A stretch of DNA of 64,000 nt from Streptomyces sp. MRC013 (GTDB taxonomy: Bacteria; Actinomycetota; Actinomycetes; Streptomycetales; Streptomycetaceae). Below the pieces are notes generated by a model. That model was given only the letters and a program-made list of their open reading frames with translations, was not told the DNA's origin and did not search any database. The stretch covers positions 3,224,001 through 3,288,000 of the forward strand of contig NZ_CP094264.1 in NCBI RefSeq assembly GCF_023614235.1. Direction: 5' to 3'. The translations under genes and the position numbers were made by a program. Below, piece after piece: positions 8,561 to 16,410 of the stretch; positions within the stretch are counted from its first letter, which is position 1; each line of letters begins with the position of its first letter.

Positions 8561-10106
8561 ATGAGCGACCACGTGCGCGACCACGTACGAGTGGCGGTGA
8601 TCGGATCCGGCTTCGGCGGCCTCGGCGCCGCCGTCCGGCTGCGCCGCGAGGGGATCACCGACTTCGTCGTCCTGGAGCGGGCCGGTGCGGTCGGCGGCAC
8701 CTGGCGCGACAACAGCTACCCCGGCTGCGCCTGCGACGTCCCGTCGCACCTGTACTCGTTCTCGTTCGCGCCCAATCCCGACTGGCCCCGCACCTTCTCC
8801 GGGCAGCCGCACATCCGCGCCTACCTGGAGCGCGTCACCGACGACTTCGGGCTCCGCCCGCACCTGCGCCTGGGGCACGAGGTGCTGGCGGCGCGCTGGG
8901 ACGCCGACGCGCTGCGCTGGGAGGTCGAGACCTCCCGGGGCGCCCTCACCGCCGACGTGGTCGTCTCCGCGACCGGGCCGCTGTCCGAGCCCAGGATCCC
9001 GGACGTCCCGGGCCTCGACGACTTCCGCGAGGCGGGCGGCGAGGTCTTCCACTCCGCCCGCTGGAACCACGACTACGACCTGGCCGGCAAGCGCGTCGCG
9101 GTGGTCGGCACCGGCGCCTCCGCCATCCAGATCGTCCCCGCCGTGCAGCCGCGGGTCGGCCGCCTCACCCTCTTCCAGCGCACCCCGCCGTGGGTCATGC
9201 CGCGCGCCGACCGCGCCGTCACCGGCGCCGAGCGCCGGCTCCACCGCCGGCTGCCGTTCACCGCCAGGGTCCGCCGGGGCGTGCTGTGGGGCGTCCGTGA
9301 GCTCCAGGTCGGCGCGTTCACCAAGCGGCCCGGGGCACTGGGCCCGGTCGAGGCGCTCGCCAGGTCCCACATGCGCCGCGCGGTCAAGGACCCCGCCCTG
9401 CGCGCCAAGCTGACCCCGTCGTACCGGATCGGCTGCAAGCGCATCCTGCTCTCCAACGACTACTATCCGGCCCTCGCCCGCCCGAACGTCGACGTCGTCG
9501 CCGCCGGGCTGGCCGAGGTGCGCGGCCGGACCGCCGTCGGCGCGGACGGCTCCGAGGCCGAGGTCGACGCGATCGTCTTCGGCACGGGCTTCCACGTCAC
9601 CGACATGCCCATCGCCGACCGCGTCGTCGGCGCCGGGGGCGTCACGCTCGCCGAGGCGTGGAGGGACGGCATGGAGGGCGCTGCGCGGCGCGACCGCCGC
9701 CGGGTTCCCCAACTGGATCACGATCATCGGCCCCAACACCGGGCTCGGGAACTCCTCGATGATCCTCATGATCGAGTCCCAGCTGAACTACATGGCGGAC
9801 TTCCTGCGCCGGCTGGACCTCCTCGGCGAGGGGCGGGCCCTCGCCCCCCGGCCGTCCGCCGTCGCCGCGTGGAACCGGCGCGTCCAGGCGCGGATGGAGC
9901 GCACGGTGTGGAAGTCCGGCGGCTGCGACAGCTGGTACCTGGACGCCGACGGCCGCAACACGACGCTGTGGCCGGGCACCACGGCGGAGTTCCGGCGGGA
10001 GACGCGCGCCGTGGACCTCGCCGAGTACGAGGTGGTGCGGGCGCCCGGGAGGGCCGCCGCCCCCGCCGGGAAGGCCCGCGGCGGCCGCGGGGAGGTCGCG
10101 CCGTGA
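8561..10106 (+). pseudogene. Flavin-containing monooxygenase, frameshifted
   Basis: FAD/NADPH-dependent monooxygenase of the Baeyer-Villiger/FMO type. The FAD Rossmann motif VIGSGFGGLGAA is at residues 11-22, a GxxxHxxxW element (GEVFHSARW) follows, then the NADPH Rossmann motif VVGTGASAIQIV. The start ATG at 8561 has GGGAGG just upstream. The reading frame breaks near 9680: up to MEG it is one frame, then a sibling frame continues LRGATAAGFPNWITIIGPNT and runs to the TGA at 10104-10106. The FPN...GPNTG segment is characteristic of the family's C-terminal half, so both pieces belong to one gene. One extra base (G9680) or two missing bases would explain it. This could be a real mutation or a sequencing error. 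The downstream hydrolase start overlaps the stop codon. Confidence 0.85.
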
Positions 10107-11032
10107 CCCCCGGCCCGCGCGCGAGCGCCCCCCGCGCCCCGGCCGTCGTCTCCGCCGACGGCCACCGCCTGCACGTCGAGGTGCACGGTCCTGAGGGCGC
10201 GCCCGCCGTCGTCCTGGTCCACGGCTGGACCTGCTCCGCCGGCTTCTGGACCGCCCAGGTGCGGGAACTCGCCGCCGACCACCGCGTCGTCGTCTACGAC
10301 CAGCGCGGCCACGGCGCCACCCCGCCCCCCGCGGACCCCTCCGGCTACTCGACGCGGGCCCTCGCCGACGATCTGGAGGCGGTCCTCGCCGCCACGCTCG
10401 CCCCGGGCGAGAAGGCCGTGCTGGCCGGGCACTCCATGGGCGGCATGACGCTGATGGCCGCCGCCGGGCGCCCCGCCCTGCGGGAGCACGCCGCCGCCGT
10501 CCTGCTGTGCAGCACGGGCGCGTCCCGGCTGGTCCCCGAGTGCCTCGCCCTGCCGCTGCGCGCCGGGGCCCTGCGCACCCGGATCACCGGTGCGATCCTC
10601 GGCGCCCGCGCCCCGCTCGGGCCGGTCACGGCGGTGTCGAAGGCGCTCCTGAAGTACGTCACGATGGGCCCCGGCACGGCGCCGGACCGGGTCGCGGAGT
10701 GCGCCCGCATCGTGCACGCCTGCCCGCGCGCCGTGCGCGTCGCCTGGTCGCAGGTGCTGAGCGGACTCGACCTGCGGACCGGCGTGCGGGAGCTGGACGC
10801 GCCCACGGCGATCGTCGTCGGCGCCGCCGACCGGCTCACCCCGCCGGTCCACGCCCGCGCGCTGGCCGCCGCGCTGCCTCGGTGCCTCGGGCTGGAAGTC
10901 CTGCCCGGCATCGGCCACATGACGCCCGTCGAGGCGCCCGAGGCCGTCACGGCGCGACTGCGCGAACTGGCCGCGACGTACCTGGACGGCGGCGCCGGCC
11001 GCGGTGACGAGAGAAAAGAGGAAGCCGTATGA
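10103..11032 (+). CDS. Alpha/beta hydrolase
   Basis: A 309-residue alpha/beta-fold hydrolase starting at a GTG that overlaps the monooxygenase stop (GTGA). Features in order: oxyanion region VVLVHGWTCS, nucleophile elbow AGHSMGGMT, acid Asp in VVGAADRLTPP, and catalytic His in GIGHMTPVE. No signal peptide is visible. In this operon it may hydrolyse the ester or lactone made by a Baeyer-Villiger-type monooxygenase, a common pairing; this is inference. Confidence 0.92.
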   Translation: MTPGPRASAPRAPAVVSADGHRLHVEVHGPEGAPAVVLVHGWTCSAGFWTAQVRELAADHRVVVYDQRGHGATPPPADPSGYSTRALADDLEAVLAATLAPGEKAVLAGHSMGGMTLMAAAGRPALREHAAAVLLCSTGASRLVPECLALPLRAGALRTRITGAILGARAPLGPVTAVSKALLKYVTMGPGTAPDRVAECARIVHACPRAVRVAWSQVLSGLDLRTGVRELDAPTAIVVGAADRLTPPVHARALAAALPRCLGLEVLPGIGHMTPVEAPEAVTARLRELAATYLDGGAGRGDERKEEAV

Positions 11033-11907
11033 ACAACAGCCTCCAAGGACGGGTCGTCGTCGTCACCGGCGGCGCGCGCGGCATCGGCGCGCTGCTGGCC
11101 CGCAGACTCTCCGCGCGCGGGGCGCGGATCGCCCTGGTGGGTCTCGAACCGGACGAGCTGAAGCGGGTGTCGGAGCAACTGCCCGCCGGCGGCGGCTGGT
11201 GGCACGCGGACGTCACCGACCACGAGACGATGACGCGGGTCGCGGTCGAGGTGAAGGAGCGCTTCGGCAGGGTGGACGTCGTCGTCGCCAACGCCGGTGT
11301 GGCGACGGGCGGTCCGTTCGAGGACTCCGACCCGGACACCTGGCGGCGCGTGATCGAGGTCAACCTCGTCGGAGGCGCCGTCACCGCGCGGGCCTTCCTG
11401 CCCGCGCTCCTGGAGAGCCGCGGGTACCTCCTCCAGATCGCGTCGCTCGCCGCCATCACGCCGACGCCCATGATGACGGCGTACTGCGCCTCCAAGTCGG
11501 GGGTGGAGGCGTTCGCGCACTGCCTGCGCGCCGAGGTCGCCCACCGGGGCGTCCGGGTCGGCGTCTGCTACCTGTCGTGGACCGACACCGACATGGTGCG
11601 CGGCGCCGACCAGGACGACACGATGCGGGAGTTGAGGCGCAGGCTGCCGTGGCCGGCGAACCGCACGTACCCGCTGGGCCCGGCCGTCGACCGGATCGTC
11701 GCCGGCGTCGAGCGGCGCTCCGCGCACGTGTACGCCCAGGGGTGGCTGCGCGGCGTGCAGCCTGTGCGGGGCTGGCTGCCGGGGGTCGTCGCGGCCGCGG
11801 GCCGGCGGGAGATGCGGCGCTTCGGGTCCCGTCCGGCGAACGCGTCCAAGGGGCTGGTGGGTGCGGGCGGTGCCGCCGACGAGCGGGCGCGTGCGGAGCG
11901 TGACTGA
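11029..11907 (+). CDS. Short-chain dehydrogenase/reductase
   Basis: Classical SDR of 292 residues. The cofactor motif TGGARGIG is at residues 13-20, NAG is near 88-90, and the catalytic Ser (IASLAAITP) and YCASK pair follow. The ATG overlaps the hydrolase stop codon (ATGA), so the three genes are translationally coupled. It probably oxidises or reduces an alcohol/ketone in the same pathway as the monooxygenase. The order FMO, hydrolase, SDR recalls mymA-lipR-Rv3085 of Mycobacterium tuberculosis (from memory). Confidence 0.92.
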   Translation: MNNSLQGRVVVVTGGARGIGALLARRLSARGARIALVGLEPDELKRVSEQLPAGGGWWHADVTDHETMTRVAVEVKERFGRVDVVVANAGVATGGPFEDSDPDTWRRVIEVNLVGGAVTARAFLPALLESRGYLLQIASLAAITPTPMMTAYCASKSGVEAFAHCLRAEVAHRGVRVGVCYLSWTDTDMVRGADQDDTMRELRRRLPWPANRTYPLGPAVDRIVAGVERRSAHVYAQGWLRGVQPVRGWLPGVVAAAGRREMRRFGSRPANASKGLVGAGGAADERARAERD

Positions 11908-12004
11908 CCGAAATGCGTGGGATGTCCGCTCGTGCCAGTCTGGTCGGCGCGGGGCCGCTCACGGCTCCGCGTTCCCCCCACCCCGTGTAGGAGTGAAACC
12001 CGGT

Positions 12005-12220
12005 ATGGGCATCTCTGACCAGTTCGAGGACAAGGCCGAGCACATGCGGCAGCAGGGCGGGCAGCACGCCCGGGGCATGAAGGACGAGGCGCGGCAGCGC
12101 ATGCAGCAGCGCAAGGGCAGGCAGCAGGACCAGTCCGGACGCGGCCGCCCGATGGACCGCGACCAGGACGAGACGATGCGCGACGGGCAGGGCGTGATGG
12201 ACGACGAGTACGAGGTCTGA
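12005..12220 (+). CDS. Small hydrophilic protein, function unknown
   Basis: A 71-residue, strongly charged and Gln-rich protein beginning MGISDQFEDKAEHMRQQ, without hydrophobic stretches or cysteines. A TAGGAG ribosome site lies about 9 bp upstream of the ATG, which decides the start. The composition is that of a hydrophilin or CsbD-like stress protein, but the match is loose. It sits 97 bp after the SDR and has its own terminator, so it may be an independent unit. Confidence 0.75.
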   Translation: MGISDQFEDKAEHMRQQGGQHARGMKDEARQRMQQRKGRQQDQSGRGRPMDRDQDETMRDGQGVMDDEYEV

Positions 12221-12241
12221 CACCGCCGCCCCCCTTCCGCC

Positions 12242-12273
12242 GTGCCCCGGGCGGCCCGCGCCGCCCGGGGCAC
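12242..12273 (+). terminator. Terminator after small hydrophilic gene
   Basis: A perfect 13-bp inverted repeat (12242-12254 and 12261-12273) with a 6-nt loop begins 21 bp past the stop codon. It ends transcription of the rightward genes. The rest of the 12221-12549 gap holds only the second hairpin listed next. Confidence 0.75.
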
Positions 12274-12510
12274 GCGCGCGTGCGGCCGCGCACGCCCGTG
12301 GCGCCGGAGAGGCGCCCGGCGTGCGACCGCCGCGCGCGTGCGGCGGCCCCGTCCCGTCGGCCGCCCCGCCCCGGCCGCGTTCGCCGCACCCGCCCGGCCC
12401 GCCCTCCGGCGGACCGGGCCGACCGCCCGGCCGCGGACCCCCGCCCTCCACCCGACCGCCCCGCCCCGGTCCTGCCGGGTCGGGGCGGGGCGGTCTACGG
12501 CCGGGACGGC

Positions 12511-12535
12511 CGGGGCCCGGTGGTTCCGGGCCCCG
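12511..12535 (-). terminator. Terminator for the leftward secreted-protein gene
   Basis: A 10-bp inverted repeat CGGGGCCCGG / CCGGGCCCCG with a 5-nt loop sits just downstream of the stop codon at 12550 of the leftward gene. Confidence 0.65.
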
Positions 12536-12549
12536 TCACGCCTGGCCGA

Positions 12550-13041
12550 TCAGTACTTGTTGAGGCGCCAGCCGCTCCACTTGCCGTTCGCCTCGCGCTC
12601 CTTGTAGTAGCGCTTGCTGTTGGAGCCGATGCACGTGATGGCGAAGTTCCACTTGTTCTTGCCGACCCACGCCATCCCGATCGACCCCTGGCCCGGCTTG
12701 ATGCACGTGCCCCCCAGCGACGTCCACTTGCTGACGCCGCCCTTGGGCGAGGACCAGCGGCTGTAGGCCTGCTTGTTCGTACCGATGACGAACACCTGGA
12801 AGTGCCCGTTGGGCAGCTTGTGCTTCAGCTGGCTGTTGCAGTAGAAGGTGCCGCCCCACTTGGTGTACGTGCACCAGCTGCCGCTCTTCTTGGTGACCCC
12901 CGGGTCCGGAACCGCGGCCGCCACCGCCCCGGCGCGCGTAGCGTCCTCCGCTGCCGGCGCCGCCTGGGCGGCGGCGGTCATCCCCGTCATCATGACCGCG
13001 CTCGAGACCAGCGCGGCGGCCAGCCGGGTGTGTCGCATCAT
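12550..13041 (-). CDS. Small secreted protein, function unknown
   Basis: A 163-residue exported protein. The signal peptide is MMRHTRLAAALVSSAVMMTG with a likely AQA-AP cleavage site. The mature part is rich in Trp, Lys, Gly and Tyr, contains four cysteines (WCTYTK, FYCNSQ, GGTCIK, AITCIG) and shows loosely repeated W-x-S/SLGG-type elements resembling beta-propeller or carbohydrate-binding strands. The start was set at the paired ATG codons at 13041 because a perfect AGGAGG lies just upstream. I do not recognise the family. Confidence 0.8.
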   Translation of the reverse strand: MMRHTRLAAALVSSAVMMTGMTAAAQAAPAAEDATRAGAVAAAVPDPGVTKKSGSWCTYTKWGGTFYCNSQLKHKLPNGHFQVFVIGTNKQAYSRWSSPKGGVSKWTSLGGTCIKPGQGSIGMAWVGKNKWNFAITCIGSNSKRYYKEREANGKWSGWRLNKY

Positions 13042-13298
13042 GCCTCCTGAGTCATGGTCGGTCGGTGCACGCGGTGGACGCGCCGTGCCACCACACCGCA
13101 CCGGTCACGCAGGTGGTTCCCCGGCACGGCGCCTCGCGTGCAGTCCCAGGCTGCCGTCCGAAAGCCGTTCCGTCATGAGCGAACAGCGCACTCCGATTGG
13201 CGTACGGCGCACTTCCGGCGGCACCTTCCCGGCCGGAAGCTGGTGGGAGACCGAGCTTCGTGCCGGCCCCGCGGCGCCGGCGCAGGGGGAGAAGAACC

Positions 13299-14270
13299 GT
13301 GTTGACGACAGTCCTGGACACCGACGACTTGCCGCCCGCCGACAGGACGGCCGCCTGGGAGGAGGCCACCGCCCGGGCCCTGTTGACCACCAGCCACAAG
13401 TTCCCCGACCCGGAGAACTTCGGCGCGCGTCTCCACACCGTGACGCTGGGACCCGCCCAGCTCTCCGACGTGTCCTACACCTCGCTGGTCTCGCAGCGCA
13501 CGCCCCGGCTCATCCGACGGTCCGATCCCGAGTTCTACCAGGTCGCGTTGGCGACCGTGGGGCAGCAGGGCATGGAATACGCGGGGCACCGGACCGCTGT
13601 CGGCGCGGGCGACATCGTGCTGTACGACAGCTCACGCCCCTTCACCGCCACCGCCGGACCGGCCGGAAGCACCTCGCACTGCCTGCTGTTGCAGTTCCCC
13701 AGGTCCCTGATGCCCCTGCCCGACAAGGTGGTCGCCCCGCTGTGCGGCACCACCCTGGACGGTGCCCGGGGCACGGGCCTCGTGTTCCGCCGGACGCTGA
13801 CCGGACTGATCGACGCCCACGACCGGATCGGCCCCGGCGACCGCGTCAGACTCGGCCACACGGCCGTCGACCTCGCGGCGGCGGTGATCGCCCAGCACGC
13901 GGAGCGATCCGCGCTCCTGCCTCCCGAAACCCGCCAGCAGGCGCTGTTCCAGGAGGCCACGAGGTTCATCACGCTGCGCCCGGGCGACCCCGACCTCAAG
14001 CCCGCCGCCATCGCCGCGGCCCACTTCGTCTCGACCCGCTACCTCCACCGCGTCTTCCAGCGCAACGGCACCACGGTGAACGGGTTCATCCGGCAGGCGA
14101 GGATCTCCCGCTGCCGGAGGGACCTCGCGGACCCCTCGCTCCACGCCGCGCCGGTCGCGGCGATCGGCGCCCGCTGGGGCTTCACCCGGCCCTCGGACTT
14201 CACCCGGGCCTTCCGGGCCGCGACCGGCATGACCCCCGGCGAGTACCGGGCCGCCGCACGCGGGTCCTGA
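13299..14270 (+). CDS. AraC family transcriptional regulator
   Basis: A 323-residue regulator. The N-terminal half resembles the AraC-binding-like domain of actinobacterial regulators (FGARLHTVTLGPAQLSDV, GDIVLYDSSRPF). The C-terminal 100 residues are an AraC double helix-turn-helix: IAAAHFVSTRYLHRVFQ and IGARWGFTRPSDFTRAFRA, ending TGMTPGEYR. The GTG at 13299 has GGGGGAG 8 bp upstream. Target and ligand cannot be read; the nearest neighbour upstream is the divergent small secreted protein 257 bp away. Confidence 0.9.
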   Translation: MLTTVLDTDDLPPADRTAAWEEATARALLTTSHKFPDPENFGARLHTVTLGPAQLSDVSYTSLVSQRTPRLIRRSDPEFYQVALATVGQQGMEYAGHRTAVGAGDIVLYDSSRPFTATAGPAGSTSHCLLLQFPRSLMPLPDKVVAPLCGTTLDGARGTGLVFRRTLTGLIDAHDRIGPGDRVRLGHTAVDLAAAVIAQHAERSALLPPETRQQALFQEATRFITLRPGDPDLKPAAIAAAHFVSTRYLHRVFQRNGTTVNGFIRQARISRCRRDLADPSLHAAPVAAIGARWGFTRPSDFTRAFRAATGMTPGEYRAAARGS

Positions 14271-14483
14271 GCGGCACCCGCGGGTTCGGTCCACCGGCGC
14301 CGGAACGGTGACACCCCGGCAAGAACGCAAGTTCCGTGCCTCGTTCGACCCGCGCGACGCCACACACCTCTGCCGGGCAGCCGACCAGGCTGCTCGCGCA
14401 GCGAATCACCGGTCCGCCGTGCAGGTGCGGTGCGTCGGACGGCGCCGTGCCGGGAGGGGCGTCGCGCGCGTACTCTCGGCCTC

Positions 14484-15665
14484 ATGCCTGCCAACTTGGG
14501 TGACCGGCTCAGGGACGTGCGGAAGCGTCGGGGAATGACACGGCAGGGGCTCGCACGCGAGTCCGGCGTCTCCGTGTCGCTGATCCGGAAACTGGAGCAG
14601 GGCGAGCGGTACGACGCGCGTCTGGAGACCGTGCGCAGGCTCGCGGCCACCCTCCGGGTGCCCACCTCGCGCCTCGTGGCGGACGCGGCCGAGGAGGGCG
14701 CGGGCGCCGCCGTCCTCGACGCCTGGGCGCCCGTCAGGGAGGCGCTCACCGCTCCGGTCGGCGATGCGGCCGAACTGGACGAACCCCCCACCGTGCAGGG
14801 GGTGCGCGCCGCGCTCGGCGCCGCCGTGCCCCTGTTCTCGGGCGGCCGGTTCGCGGAACTGCGCGCGGTCCTGCCCGCCCTGCTGCGCGACGCCGACGTC
14901 CTGGCCGGGCTCGACCCGGAGGGGCGCGCCCTGCGCGTACGCCTCCTGCAGCTCACCGGCTGGCTCCTCACGCAGACCCGCCAGTTCGAAGCCGCCGAGT
15001 GGTCGCTCGGGGCCGCACTGGAGGGCTCGGCGGACCGGCTGCAGGGCGCGTCGACCGTCAACACGATGTGCTGGCTCCTGCTGCGGCAGGGCAGGCTCGG
15101 CGAGGCACGGGCGCTCGCCGTCCGGTGGGCCGACGAGACGGAACCCCGCCTGTCACGGGCGACGCCGGACGAACTGAGCGCCTGGGGCTGGTTGCTGCTG
15201 CGCCTGTCGGCCGCCGCCGTGCGGGACAACAGGTCCGGGGAGGCCGAGGACGCGCTGCGGCTGTCCCACGCGGCCGCTGTCGCGCTGGGCGGGGAGTTCG
15301 CTCCGGACGGGGACTTCCTCCGGGCGTTCGGGCCTGTCACCGTGGCCCTCAAGCGGGCGGAGAACGCCATGGTCATGGACCGCCCGGACGTGGTGCTGGA
15401 GCTGGCGGCCAGGATTCCCGCGGGAGGCATGCGCCCCACCTCCGACAACCGCAACCGCCATCTGCTCGACGTGGCCAACGCGTACACGATGACCCGGCAG
15501 TACGGACCGGCCGTCGAGACGCTGGCGGCCGTCCGCGGCGCCGCCCCCCAGTGGCTGCCGAACCAGCGGTACGCCCGCGACATCCTGGGGCGCATCGTCG
15601 CCGGGCGGCGGACCCTGACCGAGTCGATGCGCTCCCTCGCCGACACGGTGGGGCTCCCCGTGTGA
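14484..15665 (+). CDS. XRE family helix-turn-helix regulator
   Basis: A 393-residue protein. Residues 5-60 form a Cro/C1-type HTH (LRDVRKRRGMTRQGLARESG followed by VSVSLIRKLEQGER). The remaining 300 residues are all-helical with TPR-like periodicity. This architecture is common in Streptomyces, where such regulators frequently sit beside very small genes, as here. No good Shine-Dalgarno precedes the ATG; a TACTCT box ends 7 bp before it, so the transcript may start at or very near the ATG. Confidence 0.88.
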   Translation: MPANLGDRLRDVRKRRGMTRQGLARESGVSVSLIRKLEQGERYDARLETVRRLAATLRVPTSRLVADAAEEGAGAAVLDAWAPVREALTAPVGDAAELDEPPTVQGVRAALGAAVPLFSGGRFAELRAVLPALLRDADVLAGLDPEGRALRVRLLQLTGWLLTQTRQFEAAEWSLGAALEGSADRLQGASTVNTMCWLLLRQGRLGEARALAVRWADETEPRLSRATPDELSAWGWLLLRLSAAAVRDNRSGEAEDALRLSHAAAVALGGEFAPDGDFLRAFGPVTVALKRAENAMVMDRPDVVLELAARIPAGGMRPTSDNRNRHLLDVANAYTMTRQYGPAVETLAAVRGAAPQWLPNQRYARDILGRIVAGRRTLTESMRSLADTVGLPV

Positions 15666-15706
15666 CACTGCGTGGCACAACCCGCCGATCACCGAAGGAA
15701 CTGCCA

Positions 15707-15735
15707 TTGCCCCCGGTCAGCGGTGTGCCTAGCGT
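15707..15735 (+). promoter_or_regulatory. Promoter for the small gene pair, probably leaderless
   Basis: TTGCCC (15707-15712) and TAGCGT (15730-15735) are separated by exactly 17 bp, a good match to a housekeeping sigma-70 type promoter in Streptomyces. The GTG start codon is only 8 bp after the -10 box, which predicts a leaderless message. Confidence 0.6.
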
Positions 15736-15743
15736 CGGTGGGC

Positions 15744-15944
15744 GTGAACAGCAAACCCACACCTTTCAGTACGCCCCCGGCCGGACCGCCCCTGTGGCCC
15801 TCCCCGCCTCCCGTCCCCGTCGAGGGATGCGCCGACTGCGCCGAACTGGCCGCCTCACGGGGGCGGGCCCGGGAGCGGGGGGACCTGTCGGCCGTCTCCG
15901 ACTGCGACGTCCTGCTGCGCCGGCACCGGGACGGGCACCGGTGA
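15744..15944 (+). CDS. Small protein downstream of XRE regulator
   Basis: A 66-residue protein: a Pro-rich N-terminus followed by GCADCAELAASRGRARERGD and a conserved-looking end (SDCDVLLRRHRDGHR). The CxxC pair and a third Cys could bind metal, but nothing proves it. Small proteins of this kind are, from memory, often encoded beside XRE-type regulators in Streptomyces. The GTG start is supported by the promoter just upstream; there is no Shine-Dalgarno. The stop codon overlaps the next start (GTGA). Confidence 0.65.
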   Translation: MNSKPTPFSTPPAGPPLWPSPPPVPVEGCADCAELAASRGRARERGDLSAVSDCDVLLRRHRDGHR

Positions 15945-16174
15945 GCCGGTGGGGCGGCGGGCGGCCGGTGCCGGACGGCGGGCGCGAGGGCGGTGGGCGG
16001 CCGGTGCCGGACGGGGAGGGGCGGCCGGTGCTGACCCTGCGGGTGTCGCGGGACGGCGGGCGCACCTGGGGGGAGCGCACGGTCGTCCGCAGCCGCGAGA
16101 AGCTCGCCCCGCCGCACTCCTCCGTCTGGCCGCCCTGCCGCTGCCCGAAGTGCCGGCCCGCCGGTCACCCCTGA
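15941..16174 (+). CDS. Small cysteine-containing protein, function unknown
   Basis: A 77-residue protein starting at a GTG that overlaps the preceding stop by 4 bp, so the pair is translationally coupled. The N-terminus has a repeated GGGRPVPDG element; the core reads LTLRVSRDGGRTWGE and the C-terminus has a CRCPKCRP knuckle after SVWPP. I do not recognise a named family. The coupling suggests it works with the 66-residue protein, possibly under or with the XRE regulator. Confidence 0.6.
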   Translation: MSRWGGGRPVPDGGREGGGRPVPDGEGRPVLTLRVSRDGGRTWGERTVVRSREKLAPPHSSVWPPCRCPKCRPAGHP

Positions 16175-16410
16175 CGGAGGCGTGCCGCACGGGCCGCGGC
16201 GGTCTCGTCGACCGGGCCCGCGGCTGCCGCGGCCGCTGCCCGCGGTACGCGCCGCGCGACGCGAAGCGGCTCGGGGGCCCCGTGGCGCGGCGCAGCGCGG
16301 GCCCCGGGTCGCGGGCGCGGCGGGGTGCCCGGACGAGTGGGCCCGGGTGCCGCGGGGTGGGCGTCGGCCCGACGGGGCGACCGGTCCGGCCGGTGTGTGC
16401 CGTCGCGTGG

